From NCBI RefSeq assembly GCF_008642295.1, contig NZ_CP029190.1, positions 6,555,501 through 6,619,500 of the forward strand: DNA of 64,000 bases, written 5' to 3'. Of this stretch, positions 33,798 through 45,482 are shown one piece after another (the stretch's first letter is position 1; each line of letters starts with the position of its first letter). The notes beneath the pieces are model-generated. The model ran no database searches, had not been told where the DNA came from, and was given only the letters and a program-made list of their open reading frames with translations. Origin of the DNA: Streptomyces venezuelae. GTDB lineage: Bacteria; Actinomycetota; Actinomycetes; Streptomycetales; Streptomycetaceae. The translations under genes and the position numbers were made by a program.

Positions 33798-34355
33798 ATG
33801 GCGCTTGAGCACGCGATCCTTGTCTCCCTGCTGGAGAAGCCGGGCTCCGGATACGAGCTGGCCCGCAGGTTCGACCGGTCCATCGGATACTTCTGGACCG
33901 CGACCCACCAGCAGATCTACCGCGTGCTCAAACGCATGGAGGGTGACGGCTGGATCGACGTCCGCGATGTGCCGCAGCAGGCGCGGCCGGACAAGAAGGA
34001 GTACTCCGTCACCGCCGCCGGCCGGGACGCGCTCTCCGCCTGGCTGCACGAGCCGATCCAGCCCGACAGCGTCCGGCACGAGCTCGCGGTGAAGATCCGC
34101 GGCGCCGCCTTCGACGACCCGGCCGCCCTGATCCGCGAGGTCGAGCGGCACCACCGGGAGCACGCCGGCCGGCTGACCCACTACCTCGCGGGGGAGCTGC
34201 GCGACTTCACCGGGCCGGAGGCCCCCGCCGGGGCGGGCGACGCCGGACGGGAGCTCCAGCACGTCGTGCTCCGCGGCGGCATCGCCTACGAGCGCATGAC
34301 CCTCGCCTGGCTGGAGGACGTCCTCGCCACCCTCCGCCGTCTCGCCGCGTCCTGA
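33798..34355 (+). CDS. PadR-family transcriptional regulator
   Basis: The 185-residue protein begins MALEHAILVSLLEKPGSGYELARRF, a PadR winged helix-turn-helix, with IGYFWTATHQQIYRVLKRMEGDGWI as the recognition/wing region, and a long Vir-C-like helical C-terminus ending LEDVLATLRRLAAS. It is a likely repressor. The ATG at 33798 follows AAGGATTCGGGGC. It is 34 bases from the acyl-CoA dehydrogenase gene, so the two form one operon under the upstream palindrome. Confidence 0.92.
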   Translation: MALEHAILVSLLEKPGSGYELARRFDRSIGYFWTATHQQIYRVLKRMEGDGWIDVRDVPQQARPDKKEYSVTAAGRDALSAWLHEPIQPDSVRHELAVKIRGAAFDDPAALIREVERHHREHAGRLTHYLAGELRDFTGPEAPAGAGDAGRELQHVVLRGGIAYERMTLAWLEDVLATLRRLAAS

Positions 34356-34389
34356 CCCCTCGATCCCCCGACCCGAAAGGCGAACCTCC

Positions 34390-36114
34390 ATGACCGACCC
34401 GCTGCTGTTCAACCCGCACACCTACGACCCCGCGCACTTCGATCCCGAGACCCGCCGGCTGCTGCGGGCCACCGTCGACTGGTTCGAGGAGCGCGGCAAG
34501 CGCCGGCTGATCGAGGACTACCGCTCCCGCGCCTGGCTGGCGGACTTCCTCGACTTCTCCGCGAAGGAGGGGCTCTTCGCGACCTTCCTGACCCCGGCGC
34601 CGGCCGCCGGTCCGGAGGAGGCGGACAAGCGCTGGGACACCGCCCGGATCGCCGCCCTCAACGAGATCTTCGGGTTCTACGGCCTCGACTACTGGTACGC
34701 CTGGCAGGTCACCATCCTCGGCCTGGGCCCGGTCTGGCAGAGCGACAACGCCGCCGCCCGCGACCGCGCCGCCGAACTCCTGCGCGAGGGCGAGGTGTTC
34801 GCCTTCGGCCTGTCCGAGAAGACTCACGGCGCCGACATCTACTCCACCGACATGCTGCTGGCGCCCGATGGTGAAGGCGGCTTCCGCGCCACCGGCTCCA
34901 AGTACTACATAGGCAACGGCAACAAGGCCGGGCTGGTGTCCGTCTTCGGCCGCCGCACCGATGTCGAAGGCCCCGACGGCTATGTCTTCTTCGCCGCCGA
35001 CAGCCGCCACCCGGCGTACCACGTGGTCAAGAACGTGGTCGACTCCTCCAAGTACGTCAGCGAGTTCCGCCTGGAGGACTATCCGGTGGCCGCCGAGGAC
35101 GTCCTGCACACCGGCCGGGCCGCTTTCGACGCCGCCCTCAACACCGTCAACGTCGGCAAGTTCAACCTCTGCACCGCCTCGATCGGCATCTGCGAGCACG
35201 CGATGTACGAGGCCGTCACCCACGCGCACCACCGGATCCTCTACGGCCGGCCGGTCACCGCCTTCCCGCACGTGCGCCGCGAGCTGGCCGACGCCTACGT
35301 CCGCCTCGTCGGGATGAAGCTCTTCAGTGACCGGGCCGTGGACTACTTCCGTTCGGCCGGTCCCGACGACCGCCGCTACCTGCTCTTCAACCCGATGACG
35401 AAGATGAAGGTGACCACGGAGGGCGAGAAGGTCATCGACCTGATGTGGGACGTCATCGCGGCCAAGGGCTTCGAGAAGGACACCTACTTCGCCCAGGCGG
35501 CCGTCGAGATCCGCGGCCTGCCCAAGCTGGAGGGCACGGTCCACGTCAACCTCGCGCTGATCCTCAAGTTCATGCGCAACCACCTGCTGGAGCCGGCCGA
35601 GTACCCGGCCGTGCCGACCCGTCTCGACGCGGCCGACGACGCGTTCCTGTTCCGCCAGGGACCGGCCCGCGGACTGGGCTCCGTACGCTTCCACGACTGG
35701 CGCCCCGCCTTCGATGCGTACGCCGCCCTGCCGAACGTCGCGCGCTTCCGCGAACAGGCCGACGCCCTCTGCGAGTTCGTCCGCACCGCCGCCCCCGGTG
35801 AGGAGCAGAGCCGCGACCTCGACCTGCTCCTGGCAGTGGGCCAGCTGTTCGCCCTGGTCGTCCACGGCCAGCTGATCCTGGAGCAGGCTGGGCTGACCGG
35901 CCTGGACGAGGACGTGCTCGACGAGCTGTTCTCGGTCCTGGTCCGCGACTTCTCCGCGCATGCCGTCGAGCTGTACGGCAAGGACTCCGCCACCGCCGAG
36001 CAGCAGGACTGGGCGCTCGGCGCGGTCCGCCGCCCGGTGGTCGACGCCGACCGTGCGGCCCGTGTCTGGGCGCGGGTGGAGGCGCTGGCGGGCGCGTACG
36101 AGATGGCCCCGTAG
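34390..36114 (+). CDS. Acyl-CoA dehydrogenase family protein
   Basis: The 574-residue protein has the middle-domain strings FAFGLSEKTHGADIYSTDM and ATGSKYYIGNGNKAGLVSVF, and helices of the C-terminal domain with LNTVNVGKFNLCTASIGICEHAMYEA, GRPVTAFPHVRRELADAYVRL and TTEGEKVIDLMWDVIAAKGFEKDTYFA, typical of the long acyl-CoA dehydrogenase/oxidase branch. It should oxidise a CoA-bound acyl group. It is longer than the usual 380-residue dehydrogenases. It follows the PadR gene by 34 bases, so a substrate-linked effector for PadR is likely. The substrate is unknown. Confidence 0.85.
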   Translation: MTDPLLFNPHTYDPAHFDPETRRLLRATVDWFEERGKRRLIEDYRSRAWLADFLDFSAKEGLFATFLTPAPAAGPEEADKRWDTARIAALNEIFGFYGLDYWYAWQVTILGLGPVWQSDNAAARDRAAELLREGEVFAFGLSEKTHGADIYSTDMLLAPDGEGGFRATGSKYYIGNGNKAGLVSVFGRRTDVEGPDGYVFFAADSRHPAYHVVKNVVDSSKYVSEFRLEDYPVAAEDVLHTGRAAFDAALNTVNVGKFNLCTASIGICEHAMYEAVTHAHHRILYGRPVTAFPHVRRELADAYVRLVGMKLFSDRAVDYFRSAGPDDRRYLLFNPMTKMKVTTEGEKVIDLMWDVIAAKGFEKDTYFAQAAVEIRGLPKLEGTVHVNLALILKFMRNHLLEPAEYPAVPTRLDAADDAFLFRQGPARGLGSVRFHDWRPAFDAYAALPNVARFREQADALCEFVRTAAPGEEQSRDLDLLLAVGQLFALVVHGQLILEQAGLTGLDEDVLDELFSVLVRDFSAHAVELYGKDSATAEQQDWALGAVRRPVVDADRAARVWARVEALAGAYEMAP

Positions 36115-36132
36115 CCGTAGCCGTAGCAGCCT

Positions 36133-36166
36133 CCGGGCCGGGTCCGCCGCGGCGGACCCGGCCCGG
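36133..36166. terminator. Perfect 34-bp palindrome, bidirectional terminator
   Basis: Two exact 17-base arms with no loop base are centred on a CCGCGG core between the convergent acyl-CoA dehydrogenase and katG genes. A long GC-rich stem without a T tract fits a Streptomyces terminator. A short CGTAGC tandem lies just before it. Confidence 0.8.
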
Positions 36167-36192
36167 TCAGGCGTGGCCGGTCAGGCGGCCGG

Positions 36193-38968
<2,776 letters not shown>

Positions 38969-38995
38969 AAAACTTCCGGCGGTTCCGGCCGGCGA

Positions 38996-39022
38996 TGTCG
39001 AGAACCCGCGGCCGGCTCCGTC
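38996..39022 (+). promoter_or_regulatory. Candidate ECF42-type promoter
   Basis: TGTCGA at 38996-39001 and CGTC at 39019-39022, separated by 17 bases, match the -35/-10 pattern I recall for ECF42 sigma factors. The pair lies 54 bases before the DGPF gene and implies that the downstream sigma factor drives its own operon. Confidence 0.6.
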
Positions 39023-39075
39023 CCCGCAGTGAACGCGACCGGAAAGGGTCGCACCCAGCACCGAGGAGCACCACC

Positions 39076-39483
39076 ATGGCCAAGTACCTGCTGCTCAAGC
39101 ACTACCGCGGCGCCCCGGCGGCGGTCAACGACGTGCCCATGGACCAGTGGAGGCCGGAGGAGATCTCGGCCCACGTCCAGTACATGCGCGACTTCGCGGA
39201 CCGGCTGGAGAAGACCGGCGAGTTCGTCGACGGTCAGGCGCTCGCACCCGAGGGTGCGTGGGTCCGGTACGACGGTGAGGGGCGCCCGCCGGTCACCGAC
39301 GGCCCGTTCGCCGAGACCAAGGACCTCATCGCCGGCTGGATGGTGATCGACGTCGACACCTACGAGCGCGCCGTCGAACTCGCCGGGGAGCTGTCGGCCG
39401 CCCCCGGGGCGGGCGGCAAGCCGATCCACGAGTGGCTGGAGCTGCGCCCGTTCCTGTCCGCGCCGCCCACCGTCACCGAGTGA
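39076..39483 (+). CDS. YCII/DGPF-domain protein
   Basis: The 135-residue protein has the DGPF signature in PPVTDGPFAETKDLIAGWMVIDVD and an MAKYLLLKHYRG N-terminal strand, matching the DGPF (YCII-related) family. Members are small, often dimeric, and several are genetically linked to ECF sigma factors without a known enzyme activity. The ATG at 39076 follows GAGGAGC. Its stop overlaps the start of the ECF42 gene by four bases, so the two are translationally coupled. Confidence 0.92.
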   Translation: MAKYLLLKHYRGAPAAVNDVPMDQWRPEEISAHVQYMRDFADRLEKTGEFVDGQALAPEGAWVRYDGEGRPPVTDGPFAETKDLIAGWMVIDVDTYERAVELAGELSAAPGAGGKPIHEWLELRPFLSAPPTVTE

Positions 39484-40673
39484 CCTCACCGATGCACCAG
39501 GCACCGGACGGGCCACTGGACGGGGCACTGGACGAAGCGTTGCTCCGGAGCCTCACGCCGGGCGTGCTCGGCATCCTCGTCCGCCGCGGAGCCGACTTCG
39601 CGGCGGCCGAGGACGCCGTACAGGAGGCGCTGGTGGAGGCGGTCCGGGTCTGGCCGGCCGACCCGCCGCGGGACCCGAAGGGCTGGCTGGTCACCGCGGC
39701 CTGGCGGAAGTTCCTCGACGCGACCCGGGCGGACACCGCCCGGCTGCGCCGCGAGGACCGGGTCCACGAGGAGCCGCCGCCCGGGCCCGCCCCCTCCGTG
39801 GACGACACGCTCCGGCTGTACTTCCTGTGCGCCCACCCGTCCCTGACCCCGTCGTCGGCGGTCGCGCTCACCCTGCGCGCCGTCGGCGGCCTGACCACCC
39901 GCCAGATCGCCCGGGCGTACCTGGTGCCGGAGGCGACCATGGCGCAGCGGATCAGCCGCGCCAAGCGCACCGTCTCCGGTGTGCGGTTCGACCGGCCCGG
40001 CGATGTCGCCACCGTGCTGCGCGTCCTCTACCTGGTCTTCAACGAGGGCTACTCCGGCGACATCGACCTCGCCGCCGAGGCCATCCGGCTCACCCGGCAG
40101 CTCGCGGCTGTGATCGACCACCCCGAAGTGGCGGGCCTGCTCGCCCTCATGCTGCTCCACCACGCCCGGCGCGCCGCCCGGACCGCGCCCGACGGCAGCC
40201 TGGTGCCGCTGGCCGAGCAGGACCGCGGCCGGTGGGACACCGGGGCGATCGCCGAGGGCGTCGGGATCCTGCAGGCGGCCCTGGCCCGCGACCGGCTCGG
40301 CGAGTTCCAGGCCCAGGCCGCCATCGCGGCCCTCCACGCCGACGCCCGTACCGCCGCGGAGACCGACTGGGTACAGATTGCCGAGTGGTACGACGAGCTC
40401 GTGCGGCTGACCGACAGCCCGGTCGTCCGGCTCAACCGCGCGGTGGCCGTCGGCGAGGCCGACGGACCGCGGGCCGGGCTGGCGGCGCTCGCGGGCCTGG
40501 ACGCCACCCTGCCCCGCCACACGGCGGTGGCGGCCTACCTCCACGAGCGCGACGGCGATCTGGCGACGGCGGCCCGGCTGTACGCCGAGGCCGCCCACCA
40601 GGCGTCCAACCTCGCCGAGCGGGACCACCTGACGCGCCAGGCCGCCCGGCTCAATGCGCGCCGGAGCCGCTGA
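39480..40673 (+). CDS. ECF42-type sigma factor with C-terminal TPR-like extension
   Basis: The 397-residue protein has sigma region 2 (FAAAEDAVQEALVEAVRVWP and GWLVTAAWRKFLDATRAD) and sigma region 4 (LTTRQIARAYLVPEATMAQRISRAKRTV), followed by about 200 residues of helical repeats with VFNEGYSGD and LARDRLGEFQAQAAIAALHADA. This long SnoaL-free, TPR-like extension and pairing with a DGPF gene mark the ECF42 group. No anti-sigma gene is present. The GTG at 39480 overlaps the DGPF stop; an ATG at 39492 is an alternative. It probably directs transcription of its own operon from the upstream TGTCGA/CGTC pair. Confidence 0.92.
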   Translation: MTSPMHQAPDGPLDGALDEALLRSLTPGVLGILVRRGADFAAAEDAVQEALVEAVRVWPADPPRDPKGWLVTAAWRKFLDATRADTARLRREDRVHEEPPPGPAPSVDDTLRLYFLCAHPSLTPSSAVALTLRAVGGLTTRQIARAYLVPEATMAQRISRAKRTVSGVRFDRPGDVATVLRVLYLVFNEGYSGDIDLAAEAIRLTRQLAAVIDHPEVAGLLALMLLHHARRAARTAPDGSLVPLAEQDRGRWDTGAIAEGVGILQAALARDRLGEFQAQAAIAALHADARTAAETDWVQIAEWYDELVRLTDSPVVRLNRAVAVGEADGPRAGLAALAGLDATLPRHTAVAAYLHERDGDLATAARLYAEAAHQASNLAERDHLTRQAARLNARRSR

Positions 40674-40736
40674 CGCGTTTCGGGCGGCGGGCGGCGGGCA
40701 GCCGCCATGGAGGGGGCGAGCCCTGAGGTGGTGACG

Positions 40737-40925
40737 ATGAACAGGTCGGAGGAACGCGAGGGAGCCGCGCGGAACATGCGCGACAAGGCTCAGGAACTGG
40801 AACAGGAGGCGGTACACACCACGGACCCGGCCGAACACGACCGGCTGATGAACAAGGCACGGCGGATCCGGGAGAAGAGCGAGCGGGTGAACGGACCGGG
40901 CGCGGGGACCATGGACCCGATGTGA
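40737..40925 (+). CDS. Small DUF6381-type helical protein
   Basis: The 62-residue protein is a charged, helical sequence (NMRDKAQELEQEAVHTTDPAEHDRLMNKARRIREKSE) like the short DUF6381 family of streptomycetes. GAGGTGG precedes the ATG at 40737; an upstream ATG at 40707 is less likely. No function is known to me. It is 63 bases after the ECF42 gene on the same strand and may be read through with it. Confidence 0.6.
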   Translation: MNRSEEREGAARNMRDKAQELEQEAVHTTDPAEHDRLMNKARRIREKSERVNGPGAGTMDPM

Positions 40926-40995
40926 GCACCGATTCCATGTGAGCGATGCCCTTCAGGGGGCAGCCAGGTCACCCGGGCCACCCACGTCACCCACG

Positions 40996-41319
40996 TCACT
41001 CCACGAAGCCGCTGCACTCCGTGCGCTCGTTCCCCTGCGAGACGGTGTACTTGGCGTTCTCCACGTTCAGCATCACGAACCCGCCGTCGTCGCCCATCCG
41101 GAACTGCCCGCCGGCCGCGGTCGGTGAGGACAGGAACGCCGAGACGCCCGGCTGGAACCCGCCGCCCGAAAGGTGCACCTTCCCGTTCTCGAGGACACCC
41201 GAGATGGAGCAGGTGGCCAGCGGGGCCGCCACGGCGGAGCCCGCCAGGGCGACCGGGGCGAGGGCCAGCACGCCCGCCGCCAGGGGGGTGAACAGGGTGA
41301 GGCGTGTACGTCGGTTCAT
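40996..41319 (-). CDS. Small secreted protein
   Basis: The 107-residue product has a signal peptide (basic MNRRTRLTLF, hydrophobic core LAAGVLALAPVALA, GSAVAA cleavage) and a short mature part with two cysteines (LATCSISGV and RTECSGFVE) that could form one disulfide, plus Gly-rich strands. The ATG at 41319 has a strong GAGGAGGAA ribosome site. It does not match a family that I recognise and may be an extracellular stress or adhesion protein. Confidence 0.75.
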   Translation of the reverse strand: MNRRTRLTLFTPLAAGVLALAPVALAGSAVAAPLATCSISGVLENGKVHLSGGGFQPGVSAFLSSPTAAGGQFRMGDDGGFVMLNVENAKYTVSQGNERTECSGFVE

Positions 41320-41503
41320 CGTTCCTCCTCCCACAGGGGAGATCACCGTCCCCTTCATGGTCTCCCGCCCCGCCGGGGGTGTCGAACGCGAACCGGCCGT
41401 TTCCCCGGCCGTTTCCCCGCCACGCGCAAGGGTTCAACGAGAAAATTCTTGATGGCGTACTAAGCTGGCGGGTTGTTCGACGCTGGACGAGACGCGAGGG
41501 CCC

Positions 41504-44500
41504 ATGTCAGTGACACCTGAGCGCGGTGAACCCGCTCTGCTCGACGACGAGGACCCATACCTGCATGAGGTGCCCGAGCCGGAGGCAGAGCCCGAGCCGG
41601 GCAAGTCCGCCCGGTTCACCGCCAGGCCCGCCGCCCCGGCCCGCACCCTCCTCGACGTCTTCGAGGCCTCCGTACGGGCCCACCCCGACGAGCTCGCCCT
41701 GGACGACGGCACCACCCGGCTGACCTACCGGGCACTGGCCACCGAGGTCGAGCGCCGCCGGCGGGCACTGGCCGCCGCCGGTGTGGGCCTCGGCGACCGG
41801 GTCGGCGTCCGGGTGCCGTCCGGGACCAACGAGCTGTACGCGGCCATCCTCGCCGTGCTCGCCGCGGGGGCGGCCTATGTGCCGGTCGATGCCGAGGACC
41901 CGGACGAGCGGGCCGAACTGGTCTTCGGCGAGGCCGGGGTGCGCGCGGTGCTGGGCGCCGGACAGCGCATCGACACCGCCGGACCCGCACGGGCCGCCGC
42001 CCCCGCCGCGCGGCCCGGCCCGGAGCACGACGCGTGGATCATCTTCACCTCCGGCTCCACCGGCAAGCCCAAGGGCGTCGCCGTCAGCCACCGCAGCGCC
42101 GCCGCCTTCGTGGACGCCGAGGCCGCACTGTTCCTCACCGAGGAGCCCATCGGACCCGGCGACCGGGTCATGGCCGGCCTGTCCGTCGCCTTCGACGCCT
42201 CCTGCGAGGAGATGTGGCTGGCCTGGCGCTATGGCGCCTGCCTGGTGCCCGTACCCCGCTCCCAGGTGCGCAGCGGAGCCGACCTCGGCCCCTGGCTGGT
42301 GGAGCAGGAGATCACCGTGGTCTCCACGGTGCCGACCCTGGCCGCCCTCTGGGAGCCCGAGACCCTCAACGAGGTCCGGCTGCTGATCTTCGGAGGCGAG
42401 GCCTGCCCGCCCGAGCTCACCCAGCGCCTGGTCACCGAAGGCCGCGAGGTCTGGAACACCTACGGCCCCACCGAGGCCACCGTGGTCGCCTGCGCCGCGC
42501 TCCTGAGCGGAGCGGAGCCGATCAGGATCGGCCTGCCGCTGAACGGCTGGGAACTGGCCGTGGTCGACGAGTCCGGCGAACCGGTGCCGATGGGCGGCAG
42601 CGGCCAGCTGGTGATCGGCGGCGTCGGCCTGGCCCGCTACCTCGACCCCGAGAAGGACGCCGAGAAGTACGCCCCCCTGGAATCCCTGGGCTGGCAGCGC
42701 GCCTACCGCAGCGGCGACCTGGTCCGCGCCGAGCCGGAGGGGCTGGTCTTCCTCGGCCGCGCCGACGAGCAGATCAAGCTCGGCGGTCGCCGGATCGAGC
42801 TGGGCGAGGTGGACGCCGCGCTCCAGGCCCTGCCCTGCGTGGCCGGCGCAGCCGCCGCCGTACGCACCGCCCGCAGCGGCAACCAGCTGCTGGTGGGCTA
42901 CCTGGTCACCCAGGAGGGCTGGGACCGCGCGGCGGCCGTGGAGCGGCTGCGCGCCGAACTGCCCGCCGCCCTGGTCCCGCTGCTCGCACCGGTCGCGGAA
43001 CTGCCGACCCGCACCTCCGGCAAGGTGGACCGGGACGCGCTGCCCTGGCCGCTGCCCGGCCTGGAGACCACCGGCCCGGCCGAGCAGCTGTACGGCACCG
43101 AGGCCTGGCTGGCCGAGCAGTGGAGCGAGACCCTCGGCGTGGCCGTCACCGGCGCGACCGACGACTTCTTCGCCATCGGCGGCAACAGCCTCGCCGCGGC
43201 CCGGCTCACCACCCGGCTGCGCACCCGCTACCCCAGTGCCGCCGTCCTCGACATCTACCAGCAGCCCACCCTGCGCAAGCTCGCCCGGCGGCTGGAGAAG
43301 TCCGTCCAGGACGACGGAGCGGCCCGCACCGTCACCCCGGTACCGCTGCGGACCAAGGCGCTCCAGTGCCTCCTGCTGCTCCCGCTGTTCACCCTGGTCG
43401 GCCTGCGCTGGACGGTGGCCCTGCTGGCCCTGGGCAACGTACTGCACCTCTTCGGGCCCTACCCGTGGGCGCCGGCCGCCTCCTGGTGGGCGGTAGCCGC
43501 CGGCGCGGTACTGCTCTACAGCCCGCCGGGCCGGCTGGCGATCGCGGCCGGCGGCACCCGCCTGCTCCTGCGCGGGGTGACCGCAGGACGCCACCCGCGC
43601 GGCGGAAGCGTGCACCTGAGGCTCTGGACGGCCGAACGGCTGGCCGAATACGCCGGCGCGACCTCGCTCACCGGTTCCTGGCTGGAACGCTACGCCCGCG
43701 CCCTCGGCGCCAAGGTCGGCCCCGAGGTGGACCTGCACTCGCTGCCCCCGGTCACCGGCATGCTCAAACTCGGCCGCGGCTGCGCCGTGGAGTCCGAGGT
43801 GGACCTCAGCGGGCACTGGCTGGACGGAGACCGGCTGGTCATCGGCCCGGTCAAGGTCGGTGCGGGCGCGGTGGTCGGCACCCGCAGCATCCTCTTCCCC
43901 GGTGCCCGGGTCGGCAAGCGGGCCGAGGTGGCCCCCGGCTCCGCCGTCACCGGCCAGATCCCGACCGGCCAGCGCTGGGCCGGAGCCCCCGCCGGAAAAC
44001 TCGGCAAGGCCAAGCACAACTGGCCCAGGGAGCGCCCGCCGCGCGGGCTCCACTGGCGGGCCGTGTACGGGGCCACCGGCTTCTGCCTGACCGCCCTGCC
44101 GCTCCTCGCCGCCCTGCCCGCCCTGCTGGTGGCGAGCCGGTTCGTCCCCGCCGGCGCCGGGCTCGCCGAGGCCCTGCACGGGGCGCTGCTCGCCGTGGTG
44201 CCCGCGGCGCTCGCCTTCGGTTTCGCGTACGCACTGCTGCTGCTGGCCGCCGTACGGCTGCTCAGCCTCGGCCTGCGGACCGGGAGCCATCCCACCCACA
44301 GCAGGGTCGGCTGGCAGGCCTGGGCCGTCACCCAGCTGATGGACCTGTCCCGGGAGACCCTGTTCCCGCTGTACGCCGGGCTGATCACCCCGGTGTGGCT
44401 GCGGCTGCTCGGTATGAAGATCGGCCGGGGCGCGGAGGTCTCCACCGTCCTCGCGCTGCCCAGCCTCACCACCGTCGGCGAGGGCGCCTTCCTCGCCGAC

Positions 44501-45439
44501 GACACCCTGACCGCCCCCTATGAACTGGGCGGCGGCTGGATGCGGATCGGACCCTCCGAGATCGGCCGCCGGGCCTTCCTCGGCAACTCCGGCATGACCG
44601 CCCCCGGCCGCAGCGTCCCGGACGACGGGCTGGTCGGCGTGCTGTCCGCCACCCCCAAGAAGGCCAAGAAGGGCAGCTCCTACCTGGGCCTGCCGCCGGT
44701 CCGGCTGCCCCGGTCCACCGCCGACTCCGACCACAGCCGCACCTACGAGCCGCCCGCGCACCTGCTGTGGGCGCGCGGCCTGGTGGAGCTGTGCCGGCTC
44801 CTGCCCGTGTTCTGCTCGGCCGCGCTGGCCGTACTGACCGGGGCGGCGCTCTGCGCGCTGAGCACCACGGCCACCGCCGGGATCTGGGTCGCGGCACTGC
44901 TGTCCGGGGCGGTCCTGCTCGCCGCCGGCGTGCTGGCCTGCCTGGTCTCGGTGGCCGCGAAATGGCTGCTGGTGGGCCGGCACCGGGCCGGGGAGCACCC
45001 ACTGTGGAGCGGGTTCGTCTGGCGCAACGAGCTGGCCGACACCTTTGTCGAGGTACTGGCCGTGCCGTGGCTGATCGGCTCGGTGCCCGGAACGCCCGTG
45101 CTGTCCCTGTGGCTGCGCGGGCTGGGCGCCCGGATCGGCCGCGGCGTGTGGTGCGAGAGCTACTGGCTGCCCGAGACGGACCTGGTGGAGCTGGGTGACG
45201 CGGTCAGCGTGAACCGGGGCTGTGTGGTGCAGACACACCTCTTCCACGACCGGATCTTGAGGACGGATACTGTGGTCCTCCGCGAGGGCGCCACCCTGGG
45301 CCCGGGCGGAATCGTCCTGCCCGGAAGCACGGTCGGAGCCCGCAGCACACTGGGCCCCGCCTCCCTCGTGATGGCCGGGGAATCAGTCCCCGCCGACACC
45401 CGCTGGCTGGGCAATCCGATCGAGGCGTGGCGGTCCTGA
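41504..45439 (+). CDS. pls: Pls-like poly(amino acid) synthetase (candidate epsilon-poly-L-lysine synthetase)
   Basis: The 1311-residue protein has an adenylation domain (about 45-530; A3 IIFTSGSTGKPKG at 179-191, A4 FDASCEEMW, A5 WNTYGPTE, A10 Lys507 in TSGKVDR), a carrier domain with Ser562 in GGNSLAA, then about six membrane segments from residue 618, alternating with soluble hexapeptide-like C-domains (for example IGPVKVGAGAVVGTRS and VVLREGATLGPGG). This order is that of epsilon-poly-L-lysine synthetase Pls. The ten-residue A-domain code read by eye is D-A-E-S-I-G-T-V-V-K, which matches my recollection for the Lys-activating Pls. No condensation domain is present; chain growth occurs in the C-domains. 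The ATG at 41504 follows GCGAGG. The M1 peptidase gene follows. Confidence 0.85.
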   Translation: MSVTPERGEPALLDDEDPYLHEVPEPEAEPEPGKSARFTARPAAPARTLLDVFEASVRAHPDELALDDGTTRLTYRALATEVERRRRALAAAGVGLGDRVGVRVPSGTNELYAAILAVLAAGAAYVPVDAEDPDERAELVFGEAGVRAVLGAGQRIDTAGPARAAAPAARPGPEHDAWIIFTSGSTGKPKGVAVSHRSAAAFVDAEAALFLTEEPIGPGDRVMAGLSVAFDASCEEMWLAWRYGACLVPVPRSQVRSGADLGPWLVEQEITVVSTVPTLAALWEPETLNEVRLLIFGGEACPPELTQRLVTEGREVWNTYGPTEATVVACAALLSGAEPIRIGLPLNGWELAVVDESGEPVPMGGSGQLVIGGVGLARYLDPEKDAEKYAPLESLGWQRAYRSGDLVRAEPEGLVFLGRADEQIKLGGRRIELGEVDAALQALPCVAGAAAAVRTARSGNQLLVGYLVTQEGWDRAAAVERLRAELPAALVPLLAPVAELPTRTSGKVDRDALPWPLPGLETTGPAEQLYGTEAWLAEQWSETLGVAVTGATDDFFAIGGNSLAAARLTTRLRTRYPSAAVLDIYQQPTLRKLARRLEKSVQDDGAARTVTPVPLRTKALQCLLLLPLFTLVGLRWTVALLALGNVLHLFGPYPWAPAASWWAVAAGAVLLYSPPGRLAIAAGGTRLLLRGVTAGRHPRGGSVHLRLWTAERLAEYAGATSLTGSWLERYARALGAKVGPEVDLHSLPPVTGMLKLGRGCAVESEVDLSGHWLDGDRLVIGPVKVGAGAVVGTRSILFPGARVGKRAEVAPGSAVTGQIPTGQRWAGAPAGKLGKAKHNWPRERPPRGLHWRAVYGATGFCLTALPLLAALPALLVASRFVPAGAGLAEALHGALLAVVPAALAFGFAYALLLLAAVRLLSLGLRTGSHPTHSRVGWQAWAVTQLMDLSRETLFPLYAGLITPVWLRLLGMKIGRGAEVSTVLALPSLTTVGEGAFLADDTLTAPYELGGGWMRIGPSEIGRRAFLGNSGMTAPGRSVPDDGLVGVLSATPKKAKKGSSYLGLPPVRLPRSTADSDHSRTYEPPAHLLWARGLVELCRLLPVFCSAALAVLTGAALCALSTTATAGIWVAALLSGAVLLAAGVLACLVSVAAKWLLVGRHRAGEHPLWSGFVWRNELADTFVEVLAVPWLIGSVPGTPVLSLWLRGLGARIGRGVWCESYWLPETDLVELGDAVSVNRGCVVQTHLFHDRILRTDTVVLREGATLGPGGIVLPGSTVGARSTLGPASLVMAGESVPADTRWLGNPIEAWRS

Positions 45440-45482
45440 GAGGGCCACGGCGTACGAGCACAGTGCAGGAGCGGCAACGACA

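Noticed and set aside
41507..45247. 1246-codon minus-strand frame opposite the Pls-like gene
   Set aside because: Gly/Gln/Ala-rich shadow without motifs; the plus strand has the full adenylation core.
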